From an uncultured Alphaproteobacteria bacterium (lineage in GTDB: Bacteria > Pseudomonadota > Alphaproteobacteria > Rhizobiales > Beijerinckiaceae), in contig CALCZO010000186.1 in NCBI GenBank assembly GCA_937903315.1, positions 1 to 10,423 of the forward strand: a stretch of 10,423 nt of DNA. The letters are read 5' to 3'. The translations under genes were made by a program, and so were the position numbers. Shown in pieces: positions 1-7,164 of the stretch. Numbering within the stretch: the first letter of the stretch is position 1; every line of letters begins with the position of its first letter. The notes below the pieces were generated by a model. It ran no database searches. It was not told the origin of the DNA and worked only from the letters and a program-made list of their open reading frames with translations.

Positions 1-65
1 AGAAGCCGCCGCATCCTGACACGGCTGCCGACATGCTTGTCTACAGGGCCGGGTGATTTTTTCAT
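1..65 (-). CDS. XRE-family helix-turn-helix regulator, N-terminus only (runs off left edge)
   Basis: Only the first 21 codons are in the window. They begin at an ATG (65 to 63) preceded by a GAGGGAG purine tract about 4 bases upstream, and include the stretch VDKHVGSRVRMRR. That stretch matches from memory the start of the conserved alphaproteobacterial Cro/CI-type regulators found between lnt and metK, which read NPxDxHVGSRVRxRR followed by a Cro/CI helix-turn-helix domain. The DNA-binding domain itself lies outside the window, so the call rests on this leader plus its place directly downstream of lnt. A GTG further upstream with a good AAGGAG is out of frame and was not used as the start. 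The gene follows lnt in the same direction after 49 bases and may be co-transcribed. Its target genes cannot be inferred here. Confidence 0.75.
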   Translation of the reverse strand, partial: MKKSPGPVDKHVGSRVRMRRL

Positions 66-114
66 TCTGCTCCCTCAGCACGCTCCTTCGATGCATCGCC
101 TGCTGCCGGCTCAA

Positions 115-1779
115 CTAACCGGTCCGTCCCGACCCCCTGCGCCTTGCCCGCCGCCATCCGAGGGCAGCAAGACAAGCACCAAGAGCCAAAGCAACACATG
201 AACCAACGCCCCCAAGGCTGAACTGGTTCAACGAATATGGTGTCGAGGTCAAGGCCTTTGGCAGAAAAACGTCGGTTATGCTTTCCACGCCGACGGGAAT
301 GGCTGCGACAATACGTCCGTAGGGATCGACAAGACCTGAGATTCCGGTGTTGGCGACACGCACCAGAGGCAGGCCGAATTCAATGGCGCGCAGCCGTGCC
401 TGGGCGAAATGCTGATGCGGGCCGAAGGTGGTGCCGAACCAGGCATCGTTGGTGATGTTGACGATCAGTCCGGGACGGGTCGCGCCGCGCGCCATCTCGT
501 GCGGGAAGATCGCTTCATAGCAGATCAGCGGCTGGACCGGCGGCAGGCCGGGGATGTCGAGGGTGCCGTCATGCGTGCCCGCTGCGAAGGTTCCGGGTGC
601 ATGGACAAACCGCCTGACGCCAAGCGCCGACAGAACGCCTTCCAGCGGGAGATATTCCCCGAACGGCACCAGATGGCGCTTGTCATAGCCGGCGACAACG
701 CGGCCGCCCGGCCCGAACACCAGCAGGCTGTTGTAGAACCGGCGCAGGCCGGTATCGGACCGCTCGGACCGGACGGCTCCGGTGATCAGCGTGGTTTTCG
801 GCGGCAGCACCCGGGCAATTTCGGCCACGGCGCGCGGGTCCTCGGCAATCAGCACGGGAAACGGCGATTCGGGCCAGATGACATGGGTGGCATCGGCCAT
901 TCCGGTCGATTGCGGCCCGGTCGCCCGGTCGGACAACTGGAGCAGCCGCGTCAGAACCGCAAGACCGTCGCGCTGGGCGATCTTCTCGCGTTGCGACATG
1001 TTGGGCTGGACAAGGCGAAGCCGCACGCCCTCGACCGTCTCGGCCGCCGCCGGCAGCGGTCGGATGCCGCCCGACAGGATCAGCCGTGCAAGACCGAACG
1101 CGGTCAATCCGGCGAGCATGACCAGCGCCAGGACTGTCGGTCGCCATGGCGACCGGCCGGGCCGGGCGTCGACCAGGGTTGCCGGCGCGGCAAAGATCAG
1201 AATGGCGAGCAGACCGAGCCCTTCGGTCCCGATCACCGCCGCCGGCTGCGCCAGAACCAGAGTCGCGCCAAGCCCCTGCCCGAAGGTGTTCCACGGAAAG
1301 CCGGTGAACAGCATATGACGCAGTGCCTCGGACAGACCAAGACCGAAGGCCAGAGAGAACAGCCGGGCTGTCCCGCTGAACCAGACAAGACGGGCAAGGG
1401 CAAAGCCCGCCGCCATGAACAGGGCGAGAATGGCCGGCAGGCCGAGCACGCCGAACGGCATGGCCCAGGCGAATTCGTCCGTCTCGACCAGAAAGGCAGC
1501 GCCGATCCACCACAATCCGGCAAGAAAATAGCCGTAGCCGAACCACCAGCCGTCGGCCGCCGCCGCGATCAACGGTCGCGGCGAGAAGCGCGACGCCCCA
1601 GCCGTCGCTCCGTCGATCAGCCAGACAGCGACCGGGAAACTGACCGCAAAGGCCGGAAAGAACCCGATCGGGGCCAGTGCCAGCGCTCCGGTCGCACCGG
1701 CGCCAAGCGCCGTCAGCCGCCGGGGCCACCCGTCGGCCAGCAACAGCCAGTGATAGACCTGCAGCGCAGTGCGGATCAT
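115..1779 (-). CDS. lnt: Apolipoprotein N-acyltransferase Lnt
   Basis: Lnt is an inner-membrane enzyme that transfers an acyl chain from a phospholipid to the N-terminal cysteine of lipoproteins, the last step of lipoprotein maturation. The 554-residue protein is a little longer than the usual 500 to 530. It has hydrophobic membrane segments through about residues 24-235, a periplasmic nitrilase-like domain at about 250-505, and a C-terminal hydrophobic helix near 523-541 followed by an arginine-rich tail. The expected catalytic residues are present: Glu304 in IWPESPFP, Lys367 in YDKRHLVPFGEYLP and Cys420 in PLICYEAIFP. NITNDAWFG at 441-449 is also typical. The ATG overlaps the corC stop as ATGA, and a GGCGGGG tract precedes it, so translation is probably coupled to corC. 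The stop is TAG. The family assignment is secure. Confidence 0.96.
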   Translation of the reverse strand: MIRTALQVYHWLLLADGWPRRLTALGAGATGALALAPIGFFPAFAVSFPVAVWLIDGATAGASRFSPRPLIAAAADGWWFGYGYFLAGLWWIGAAFLVETDEFAWAMPFGVLGLPAILALFMAAGFALARLVWFSGTARLFSLAFGLGLSEALRHMLFTGFPWNTFGQGLGATLVLAQPAAVIGTEGLGLLAILIFAAPATLVDARPGRSPWRPTVLALVMLAGLTAFGLARLILSGGIRPLPAAAETVEGVRLRLVQPNMSQREKIAQRDGLAVLTRLLQLSDRATGPQSTGMADATHVIWPESPFPVLIAEDPRAVAEIARVLPPKTTLITGAVRSERSDTGLRRFYNSLLVFGPGGRVVAGYDKRHLVPFGEYLPLEGVLSALGVRRFVHAPGTFAAGTHDGTLDIPGLPPVQPLICYEAIFPHEMARGATRPGLIVNITNDAWFGTTFGPHQHFAQARLRAIEFGLPLVRVANTGISGLVDPYGRIVAAIPVGVESITDVFLPKALTSTPYSLNQFSLGGVGSCVALALGACLAALGWRRARRRGSGRTG

Positions 1780-2723
1780 GTCCCCGCCGGTCGGTCGATG
1801 GCCTGCCGGACGCCGTCGATGTCACCCGGCAGGCCGGGCATTCGGATCGACAGTCGCAGGATCTGCCGGGGCCCGGCCTCGACCACCTCGAACAGCAGCC
1901 CGGACGGTCCGGCGATTGTCTCGCCGGCCTGTGGCACCCGACCGGCAAGCGAGGCGACGTAGCCGCCGATGCTGCCCGGTTCCGCGCCCGGCATTTCGGT
2001 GGCCAGCGGCAGGCCGAGCGCCGCCTCGACATCCTCGCGCGCCGCATCGCCGGCAACGGCAAGAGTGTTGTCGGGCAAGCGCACGATCGGTGCCGGTTCG
2101 GGGCTGTCATGCTCGTCGTTGATGTCGCCGACGATGACCTCGACAAGGTCCTCCATCGTCACCAGCCCGTCGGTCTCGCCATATTCATCGATGACAAGCG
2201 CCATGTGCAGCCGCTTGGCCTGCATCCGGACCAGCAGATCGAGCGCCGGCGTCGAGGGCGGCACGAACAGCAAGGGCCGCAACAGCCCCGCCTGCCGCAA
2301 CGGCCGGTCGTGACTGCCAAGCTCGCTGAACGGCGCGGCGCCCGGTGAGCCGGCAAGAACCCGGAACAGGTCGCGGATATGGACCATGCCACGCGCATCG
2401 TCGAGGGTTTCGCCATAGACGGGCATGCGGGCGTGTTCGGAACTCTGGAAGGCCGCGATCAGTTCAGCCAGTGAGATATCTTCGGACACCGCCAGAATAT
2501 GCACCCGCGGCACCATGATGTCGGAGACGCGGACGTCGCGCATCTTCAGGACATTGATCAGCAGCGCCCGCTCGCCAAGGGTGATGTCCGCCGTGGCGTC
2601 GTGCTCCTGAAGCGCGTCCTCCAGCCCCTCGCGCAACGACGACGGTTCGCTCAGCCCCAGCGCGGATTTGATGCGCGTCAGCCAACTGTCCTGTCCCCTG
2701 TCGGACGCTTCGGCACTGCTCAC
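1776..2723 (-). CDS. corC: CorC/HlyC-type CBS-domain protein (YbeX family)
   Basis: This is a 315-residue soluble member of the CorC/YbeX family, linked in enterobacteria to Mg/Co efflux and more recently to ribosome metabolism. VSDIMVPR at 66-73 opens a first CBS domain (about 70-125). A second CBS domain (about 150-200) ends in the family signature EYGETDGLVTMEDLVE. The C-terminal CorC_HlyC transporter-associated domain spans about 212-295. There is no N-terminal DUF21/CNNM membrane domain, so it is the short cytoplasmic form. The start is a GTG overlapping the ybeY stop as GTGA, with GGGGAG 8 bases upstream. The stop overlaps the lnt ATG. Position between ybeY and lnt matches the E. coli ybeZ-ybeY-ybeX-lnt order. 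The biochemical role in this organism is not shown by the sequence; adenine-nucleotide binding by the CBS pair is family knowledge. Confidence 0.93.
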   Translation of the reverse strand: MSSAEASDRGQDSWLTRIKSALGLSEPSSLREGLEDALQEHDATADITLGERALLINVLKMRDVRVSDIMVPRVHILAVSEDISLAELIAAFQSSEHARMPVYGETLDDARGMVHIRDLFRVLAGSPGAAPFSELGSHDRPLRQAGLLRPLLFVPPSTPALDLLVRMQAKRLHMALVIDEYGETDGLVTMEDLVEVIVGDINDEHDSPEPAPIVRLPDNTLAVAGDAAREDVEAALGLPLATEMPGAEPGSIGGYVASLAGRVPQAGETIAGPSGLLFEVVEAGPRQILRLSIRMPGLPGDIDGVRQAIDRPAGT

Positions 2724-3214
2724 GTGAGGAACTCCCCGGTTTCAGGCGACGCATAGGGATCAGCAATGCCAAGGCCGGCCAGAATGCGCCGTTCCAGCCC
2801 CTCCATGATCTCTGCGTCGGCTGGGATTTCATGATCATGGCCAGCCAGATGCAGCGCGCCATGGACGGCGAGATGGGCGACATGATCGGCAAACGTCTTG
2901 CCTTCGGCAGCCGCCTCGCGGGCGACGGTCTCATAGGCCAGCGCGATGTCGCCGATCATCGGCGACAGCGACAGCAGCGCCGGCGCAACCGCCGGCCAGG
3001 ACAGGACGTTGGTCGGTGCCGGCTTGCCGCGCCAGCGACCGTTGAGCGCGGCGATACCTTCATCATCGGTGAGCAGGACGGCAATCTCGGCCCCGGGCAA
3101 CGTCGTGACTGCGGCTCCTGCCAGCGCAGCGCGGATACTGGTCTCGATCAGGGCATCGAGGCCGGGATGTGTGTCCCACTCCTCGCTTTCGATCACGACA
3201 TCGATCACCGTCAT
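2720..3214 (-). CDS. ybeY: Endoribonuclease YbeY (16S rRNA maturation, ribosome quality control)
   Basis: YbeY is a small zinc-dependent RNase involved in 16S rRNA 3' end processing and 70S quality control. The 164-residue protein carries the hallmark HGALHLAGHDH at 118-128, with zinc-ligand histidines 118, 122 and 128. It also has LNGRWRGKPAPTNVLSWP at 57-74 and GDIALAYETVAREA at 88-101, both conserved in the family. Small departures from the forms I know best are Trp73 where Phe is usual and HLAGHDH where HLLGYDH is usual; neither removes a ligand. The ATG overlaps the phoH TGA by one base (TGATG) and the gene ends overlapping the corC GTG, so it sits inside a translationally coupled run. 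Pairing with phoH is nearly universal, and the two E. coli proteins interact. Confidence 0.96.
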   Translation of the reverse strand: MTVIDVVIESEEWDTHPGLDALIETSIRAALAGAAVTTLPGAEIAVLLTDDEGIAALNGRWRGKPAPTNVLSWPAVAPALLSLSPMIGDIALAYETVAREAAAEGKTFADHVAHLAVHGALHLAGHDHEIPADAEIMEGLERRILAGLGIADPYASPETGEFLT

Positions 3215-4236
3215 CAGCCCGCCCCCCCGGTCGGCCTTGCGGCCGCCGTGTTGTCCTCGTAGGCCTTGACGATGCGGCGGACCAGATCATGACGCACGAC
3301 ATCGCCATAGCCGAACGCGACATGGCCGATACCCTCGACGCCCCTGAGGATGCCCATCGCCTCGATCAGGCCGGATTTCTGGCCCGGCGGCAGGTCGATC
3401 TGGGTCGGATCGCCGGTGATGATCATGCGCGAATTCTCGCCGAGCCGGGTCAGCACCATCTTCATCTGCATCGACGAGGTGTTCTGGGCTTCATCGAGCA
3501 GGATCACCGCATTCGACAGGGTGCGCCCGCGCATGAAGGCCAGCGGGGCGACCTCGATCATGCCGGTCTGCAAGCCGCGCTCGACCAGCCGGGCTTCCAT
3601 GAAATCATGCAGGGCGTCATAGATCGGCCGGAGATAGGGATCGACCTTGTCCTTCATGTCACCGGGCAGGAAGCCGAGCCGCTCGCCGGCCTCGACCGCC
3701 GGGCGCGACAGGATCAGCCGCTCGACCTTGCCCTGTTCGAGCAACTGGACAGCATGGCCAACCGCCAGCCACGTCTTGCCGGTGCCGGCAGGCCCCTCGG
3801 CAAAGACCAGTTCGAACCGCTGGAGCGCGCGCAGATAGGCATCCTGCGCGTTGTTGCGGGCTTTGACCGGCCCGCGCCGGCGCGTGATGATCTGGCCGAA
3901 CCCGCCCTTGCCTGCCTCGGCGGCGGGGAACAGCGTGCCCTGCAGCACGCTTTCGGCAATGGCGCCGTCGAGATCGCCCGGCGTCAGGTGGCGTCCGGCC
4001 TTGACATGCGCGTACAGCGCCTTGAGCACGCGGCGGGCCTGTTCGGCCGCGTCCCTTGGCCCGCGCAGAACGATATGGTTGCCGTTGACCGACGCCATGA
4101 CACCCAGACGCCGTTCGAGATGGGCGATGTTCTGGTCGAACTGGCCCAGGACCAGACCGACGAGGCGGTTGTCCTCGAAGGTCACCGCGCTCTGGTGCTC
4201 GATCGTGCCCTTGCCGTCCTGCGGATCGAATGTCAC
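3214..4236 (-). CDS. phoH: PhoH-like ATPase (YbeZ), YbeY partner
   Basis: This is a 340-residue P-loop ATPase of the PhoH/YbeZ family, thought to act with YbeY in rRNA or RNA metabolism, possibly as a helicase-type ATPase. Walker A is GPAGTGKT at 148-155, and Walker B VILLDEAQ at 244-251 is followed by an ITGDPTQIDLP motif at 273-283. The first 120 residues form the N-terminal region typical of the YbeZ subgroup rather than the PIN-fused type. The start is a GTG overlapping the miaB stop as GTGA. A very strong purine tract (AAGGGGGAGGG) 6 bases upstream supports it. Length is normal for the family. Despite the name, no phosphate-starvation control element is visible, and the gene has no room for its own promoter. 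Confidence 0.95.
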   Translation of the reverse strand: MTFDPQDGKGTIEHQSAVTFEDNRLVGLVLGQFDQNIAHLERRLGVMASVNGNHIVLRGPRDAAEQARRVLKALYAHVKAGRHLTPGDLDGAIAESVLQGTLFPAAEAGKGGFGQIITRRRGPVKARNNAQDAYLRALQRFELVFAEGPAGTGKTWLAVGHAVQLLEQGKVERLILSRPAVEAGERLGFLPGDMKDKVDPYLRPIYDALHDFMEARLVERGLQTGMIEVAPLAFMRGRTLSNAVILLDEAQNTSSMQMKMVLTRLGENSRMIITGDPTQIDLPPGQKSGLIEAMGILRGVEGIGHVAFGYGDVVRHDLVRRIVKAYEDNTAAARPTGGAG

Positions 4237-5648
4237 GCCTGACCCTCCCCCTTGGACCCGCCGGCCAGCTCTCCGAACAGGCTGAACGTCGCAAGCCCGG
4301 TGATGGTGACCGGGGCTATGGTGCCGATCAGGCTGTCCGGCCCGTCGACCTGAACTGCCTGAAGATAGGGCGACTTGCCGGCGATCTGGCCGGGATGCCG
4401 CCCCGCCTTCTCGAACAGGACATCGACGGTACGGCCGACGGTGGCCAGATTGAACGCCTTCTGCTGCTCGGTCAGCAAGGCCTGAAGCGCATGCAGCCGG
4501 TCGGAGCTCACATCCTCCGGCACCTGACCCTCGCGCGTGGCCGCCGGCGTGCCGGGGCGGGCGCTGTATTTGAACGAGAACGCGGAGGCAAAGCCGATGT
4601 CGCGCACCAGCCGCATCGTCTCCTCGAAATCCGCATCGCTCTCACCGGGAAAGCCGACGATGAAATCGGAACTGAGCGCGATATCGGGCCGGGCGGCGCG
4701 CACCGTGTCGATGATGCGGCGGTAGTCATCGCCGGTATGCTTGCGGTTCATCGCGGCAAGGATCGTATCCGAACCTGACTGAACCGGAAGATGCAGATAC
4801 GGCATGAAGGCCGGCTCGTCGCGATGCAGCGCGATCAGATCGGCGGCCATGTCGCCAGGATGCGAGGTTGAATAACGCAGCCGGTCAATGCCGGGGATGG
4901 CGGCGACCGCGCGGGCGAGACGGGCCAGCGACCAGTCGGCACCATCATCGCCGGCGCCGTGATAGGCGTTGACGTTCTGGCCGATCAGCGTGATCTCGCG
5001 GACTCCTGCGGCGGCAAGATCGCGCGCTTCGGCCAGGATGCGGGCGGCAGGCCGCGACACCTCGGCACCACGCGTATAGGGCACGACACAGAAGCTGCAG
5101 AACTTGTCACAGCCTTCCTGCACGGTCAGGAACGCCGAGCAGCCACGGGCGCGCTGAACCTGCCGGCTTGGCCGGGGCAGGTGATCGAACTTGTCTTCGG
5201 CGGGAAATTCGGTGTCGATGACCCGGCGGCGGGTTTTCGCCTCGGCGACGAGCGCCGGCAGGCGATGGTAGCTCTGCGGACCGACAACGACATCGACGAC
5301 CGGGGCGCGGCGCTGGATTTCCGCCCCTTCGGCCTGGGCGACACAGCCGGCCACGGTGACCGTCGTGGACAGACCCTGCCGCGTCCGTTCTTCCTTGATC
5401 GCACGCAGGCGACCCAGTTCGGAATAGACCTTCTCGGCGGCCTTTTCGCGGATGTGGCAGGTGTTCAGGATCACAAGATCGGCTGCGGCCACATCATCGG
5501 TCTCGACAAACCCCTCGGGCGCCAGAACATCGGCCATCCGGGTGGCGTCGTAGACGTTCATCTGGCAGCCGAATGACCGGATATGCACGTGGCGGAGCGC
5601 GGCATCGTCGGGCGCGGATGCGGAATCGGTCGGGGTCAAATCAGACAT
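4233..5648 (-). CDS. miaB: tRNA-2-methylthio-N6-dimethylallyladenosine synthase MiaB
   Basis: MiaB is a radical-SAM methylthiotransferase that converts i6A37 to ms2i6A37 in tRNAs reading codons that start with U. The 471-residue protein has the three parts expected. The N-terminal MTTase domain has auxiliary-cluster cysteines Cys28 (FGCQMN), Cys64 (NTCHIREKA) and Cys102 (AGCVAQ). The radical-SAM domain has the CxxxCxxC motif at Cys180, Cys184 and Cys187 (GCDKFCSFCVVPYTRG). The C-terminal TRAM region begins around residue 400. The open frame continues upstream to 5861, but that extension is arginine-rich, out of frame with plsC and not MiaB-like. I chose the ATG at 5648 because it follows the plsC stop by 10 bases and has GAAGGG 4 bases upstream. 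The gene ends in a 4-base overlap with phoH. The substrate-making gene miaA is not in the window. Confidence 0.97.
   Translation of the reverse strand: MSDLTPTDSASAPDDAALRHVHIRSFGCQMNVYDATRMADVLAPEGFVETDDVAAADLVILNTCHIREKAAEKVYSELGRLRAIKEERTRQGLSTTVTVAGCVAQAEGAEIQRRAPVVDVVVGPQSYHRLPALVAEAKTRRRVIDTEFPAEDKFDHLPRPSRQVQRARGCSAFLTVQEGCDKFCSFCVVPYTRGAEVSRPAARILAEARDLAAAGVREITLIGQNVNAYHGAGDDGADWSLARLARAVAAIPGIDRLRYSTSHPGDMAADLIALHRDEPAFMPYLHLPVQSGSDTILAAMNRKHTGDDYRRIIDTVRAARPDIALSSDFIVGFPGESDADFEETMRLVRDIGFASAFSFKYSARPGTPAATREGQVPEDVSSDRLHALQALLTEQQKAFNLATVGRTVDVLFEKAGRHPGQIAGKSPYLQAVQVDGPDSLIGTIAPVTITGLATFSLFGELAGGSKGEGQA
4243..4253 (-). promoter_or_regulatory. Strong ribosome binding site of phoH
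   Basis: On the minus strand this reads AAGGGGGAGGG, followed by 6 bases and the GTG start of phoH. It lies inside the last codons of miaB. It is the best Shine-Dalgarno match in the cluster and fixes the phoH start at the GTG. Confidence 0.7.
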
Positions 5649-5652
5649 CAGG

Positions 5653-5658
5653 CCCTTC
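5653..5658 (-). promoter_or_regulatory. Ribosome binding site that fixes the miaB start
   Basis: GAAGGG on the minus strand lies between the plsC TAA and the miaB ATG, 4 bases before the ATG. It favours the start at 5648 over any start in the upstream open extension. Confidence 0.65.
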
Positions 5659-6462
5659 TTACGGTGCTTTGACCGGCGCATCAAATCCCGCGCCGGACCG
5701 GATGGCAGCGGACAGGGTACGGACCGCCTGTTCCGCCTCGCGGGCGATGTCCTTGCGGGCGCGGGCCCGCCCGACAGGCAGCGGCGCAAATCCCACCGCG
5801 ACATCGACCGGACCGCCCGACAGCAGGGCCGCCAGATGCGGCGCGAGATCCATATCGCCATACCAGGCGATGGCCGGACGCTCGCGCCGGCCGGCGGGCA
5901 GGCCGCTCATCCCGGTGTAGACGATCGCCACCGGCTGGACCGGAACATCGGCGTCGGAGCCGGTCACCGCGCCGACGAGCGAGGACCGGAACGGCAGCAC
6001 CCGGTTGCCATCCGAGGTCGTGCCTTCGGCAAACAGCACCACCGCATCGCCGGCGGCAAGCCGCGCCGCCATCTCGGCCGCCGTCAGGGCGGCGGCGCGG
6101 CGGCTGTTGCGGTCGACGAACAGGGTGCGCTGGAGCCGGGCCAGCAGCCCGGCACCGGGCCAGCCGGCCACCTCGCTCTTGGCGACAAAGGACACCGGCA
6201 CGAGCGCGCCGAGCACGATGATGTCGAGCCAGGAAACATGATTGGACAGGATCAGCATCGCCCCGCGCGGCGGCAACGGTGTGACGACGCGGATGTTGAG
6301 GCCGATCACGCGGGCAACGTAGCGATGGAACAGGACGGGGGCGCTTGCCTGCCAGCGGCTGCCGGTCCGGATCAGCAACGCCTGTACGGGCAGGCCGATC
6401 AGGAAGGCCGGCGCCAGCGCCAGACAGCGCGCCACCAGCCGGGCGCGGTCATACAGCGTCAC
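5659..6462 (-). CDS. plsC: 1-acyl-sn-glycerol-3-phosphate acyltransferase (PlsC/LPLAT family)
   Basis: This is a membrane-associated acyltransferase, most likely converting lysophosphatidic acid to phosphatidic acid in phospholipid synthesis. The 267-residue protein has a hydrophobic N-terminal segment at about 12-31. It also carries the catalytic NHxxxxD motif as NHVSWLD at 74-80 and the substrate-binding motif FAEGTTSDG at 144-152, followed by RVLPF. This is the alphaproteobacterial form that commonly precedes miaB. Some LPLAT members acylate ornithine lipids or other lysolipids, so the exact acceptor is inferred. The start is a GTG; an in-frame TGA lies six codons upstream, and GGGGAA precedes the GTG, so no longer start is possible. 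It is the first gene after a 189-base gap and probably heads the plsC-miaB-phoH-ybeY-corC-lnt run. Confidence 0.93.
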   Translation of the reverse strand: MTLYDRARLVARCLALAPAFLIGLPVQALLIRTGSRWQASAPVLFHRYVARVIGLNIRVVTPLPPRGAMLILSNHVSWLDIIVLGALVPVSFVAKSEVAGWPGAGLLARLQRTLFVDRNSRRAAALTAAEMAARLAAGDAVVLFAEGTTSDGNRVLPFRSSLVGAVTGSDADVPVQPVAIVYTGMSGLPAGRRERPAIAWYGDMDLAPHLAALLSGGPVDVAVGFAPLPVGRARARKDIAREAEQAVRTLSAAIRSGAGFDAPVKAP

Positions 6463-6651
6463 GGGTTTTCCCCGTCAATGGGTGGCGAAGCGCATGCGGG
6501 CCGGCCCTTCGCCACCCGGCACGCGGCGGTGCACGGATGCCCGGTCGCTTGCGGGGCCGGGGCAGCAAGACGGGCCGTGAATCCGGCCTGCGGAGCGGGT
6601 CCGCCGGGTTGATCCTGTTTCGTCACGCGCGTGTTCTAGCAAGAGTTTGTG
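6463..6651. other. Gap between rimI and plsC without a gene
   Basis: No plausible coding frame spans these 189 bases. The stretch is GC-rich and contains a strong inverted repeat near plsC and some short weak stems. I cannot point to a convincing -35/-10 pair. A promoter for the plsC-to-lnt run is expected here or within rimI, because this is the only sizeable gap upstream of that run. In many alphaproteobacteria a fur-family gene occupies this place; I see no remnant of one. Confidence 0.6.
6480..6517. repeat. Inverted repeat with perfect 11-bp arms upstream of plsC
   Basis: The arm GGGTGGCGAAG (6480-6490) is repeated in reverse complement as CTTCGCCACCC (6507-6517), with 16 bases between. 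The spacer holds two palindromes of its own, CGCATGCG (6491-6498) and GGGCCGGCCC (6498-6507). In the minus-strand transcript the hairpin would end 17 bases before the plsC GTG, just ahead of its ribosome binding site. No U-tract follows on either strand, so it is not a classic intrinsic terminator. It could be a leader structure controlling plsC, an mRNA processing or stability element between rimI and plsC, or a dispersed REP-like palindrome. Confidence 0.7.
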
Positions 6652-7164
6652 TCAGGCGTCCAGCAAGCGGCCGGACGGGCGCAGCGAGACCAGGTCGCGG
6701 CGCATGGTGACCGCATCCTGCCGTCCGCCCTCCGCCGTCCGGTAGTATCCGACCCGGCGGCCGATTTCGACAAAGCCGAGCCGCCGGTAGAGCGCAAGCG
6801 CCGGCGCATTGCCATCCTCGACCTCGAGAAACACCTTGGTGATCCGCCTGAGCGCAAGCGCCTCGCACCGCGCCTCGACCAGCTTCGCCCCGACACCGCG
6901 CCCGCGGCGGCCCGGCTCGACCGCGATCGACAGGATCTCGGCCTCGTCCGCGGCGGTGCGGGTGATGACGAAGCCGATCACCCGGCCGCGCTGTTCGGCG
7001 ACATCGGCGCCGACAATCCGCTCGGCAAGCATCGATTCAATCGTCAGTACCGTCCAGGGATGGGCGAATGCGCCGGCATGAAGCCCGGCGATCGCGGCCG
7101 CGTCTTCCATCGTGGCCGGCCGGATGACGACCGGTGCCTGCATCAGGTCAAACGGCAGGATCAT
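6652..7164 (-). CDS. rimI: Ribosomal-protein-alanine N-acetyltransferase RimI (GNAT)
   Basis: RimI is a GNAT-fold enzyme that acetylates the N-terminal alanine of ribosomal protein S18, using acetyl-CoA. In the 170-residue protein the acetyl-CoA loop is RRGRGVGA at 86-93, after LSIAVEP. The region LEVEDGNAPALALYRRLGF (113-131) is the conserved C-terminal half of the fold. GYYR at 139-142 and DAVTMRRDL at 150-158 are typical of RimI rather than other GNATs. The ATG overlaps the tsaB stop as ATGA. No Shine-Dalgarno sequence is visible, so initiation is probably coupled to tsaB. A second ATG seven codons in is a possible alternative start and also lacks a clear ribosome binding site. Pairing with tsaB is common in bacteria. 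The true substrate here is inferred from the family. Confidence 0.92.
   Translation of the reverse strand: MILPFDLMQAPVVIRPATMEDAAAIAGLHAGAFAHPWTVLTIESMLAERIVGADVAEQRGRVIGFVITRTAADEAEILSIAVEPGRRGRGVGAKLVEARCEALALRRITKVFLEVEDGNAPALALYRRLGFVEIGRRVGYYRTAEGGRQDAVTMRRDLVSLRPSGRLLDA

Noticed and set aside
89..98. Palindrome CGATGCATCG between lnt and the regulator
   Set aside because: Ten-base perfect palindromes are expected about ten times by chance in a window of this size, and there is no second copy or supporting context.
409..1962. Long plus-strand open frame (517 codons) opposite lnt
   Set aside because: It lies antisense to a clear lnt, is low-complexity (Arg, Gln, Gly, Pro rich) and matches no family I know. 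Long antisense frames are common in GC-rich coding DNA.
3169..4242. Plus-strand open frame (357 codons) opposite phoH
   Set aside because: Antisense shadow of phoH with biased composition and no recognisable domain.
5649..5861. Upstream extension of the miaB frame (71 codons)
   Set aside because: It overlaps the plsC 3' end out of frame, is arginine-rich and unlike any MiaB N-terminus. The ATG at 5648 with its ribosome binding site explains the start.
6624..6633. Palindrome CACGCGCGTG just downstream of rimI, considered as an operator
   Set aside because: Same chance argument. No promoter elements sit at a suitable distance.
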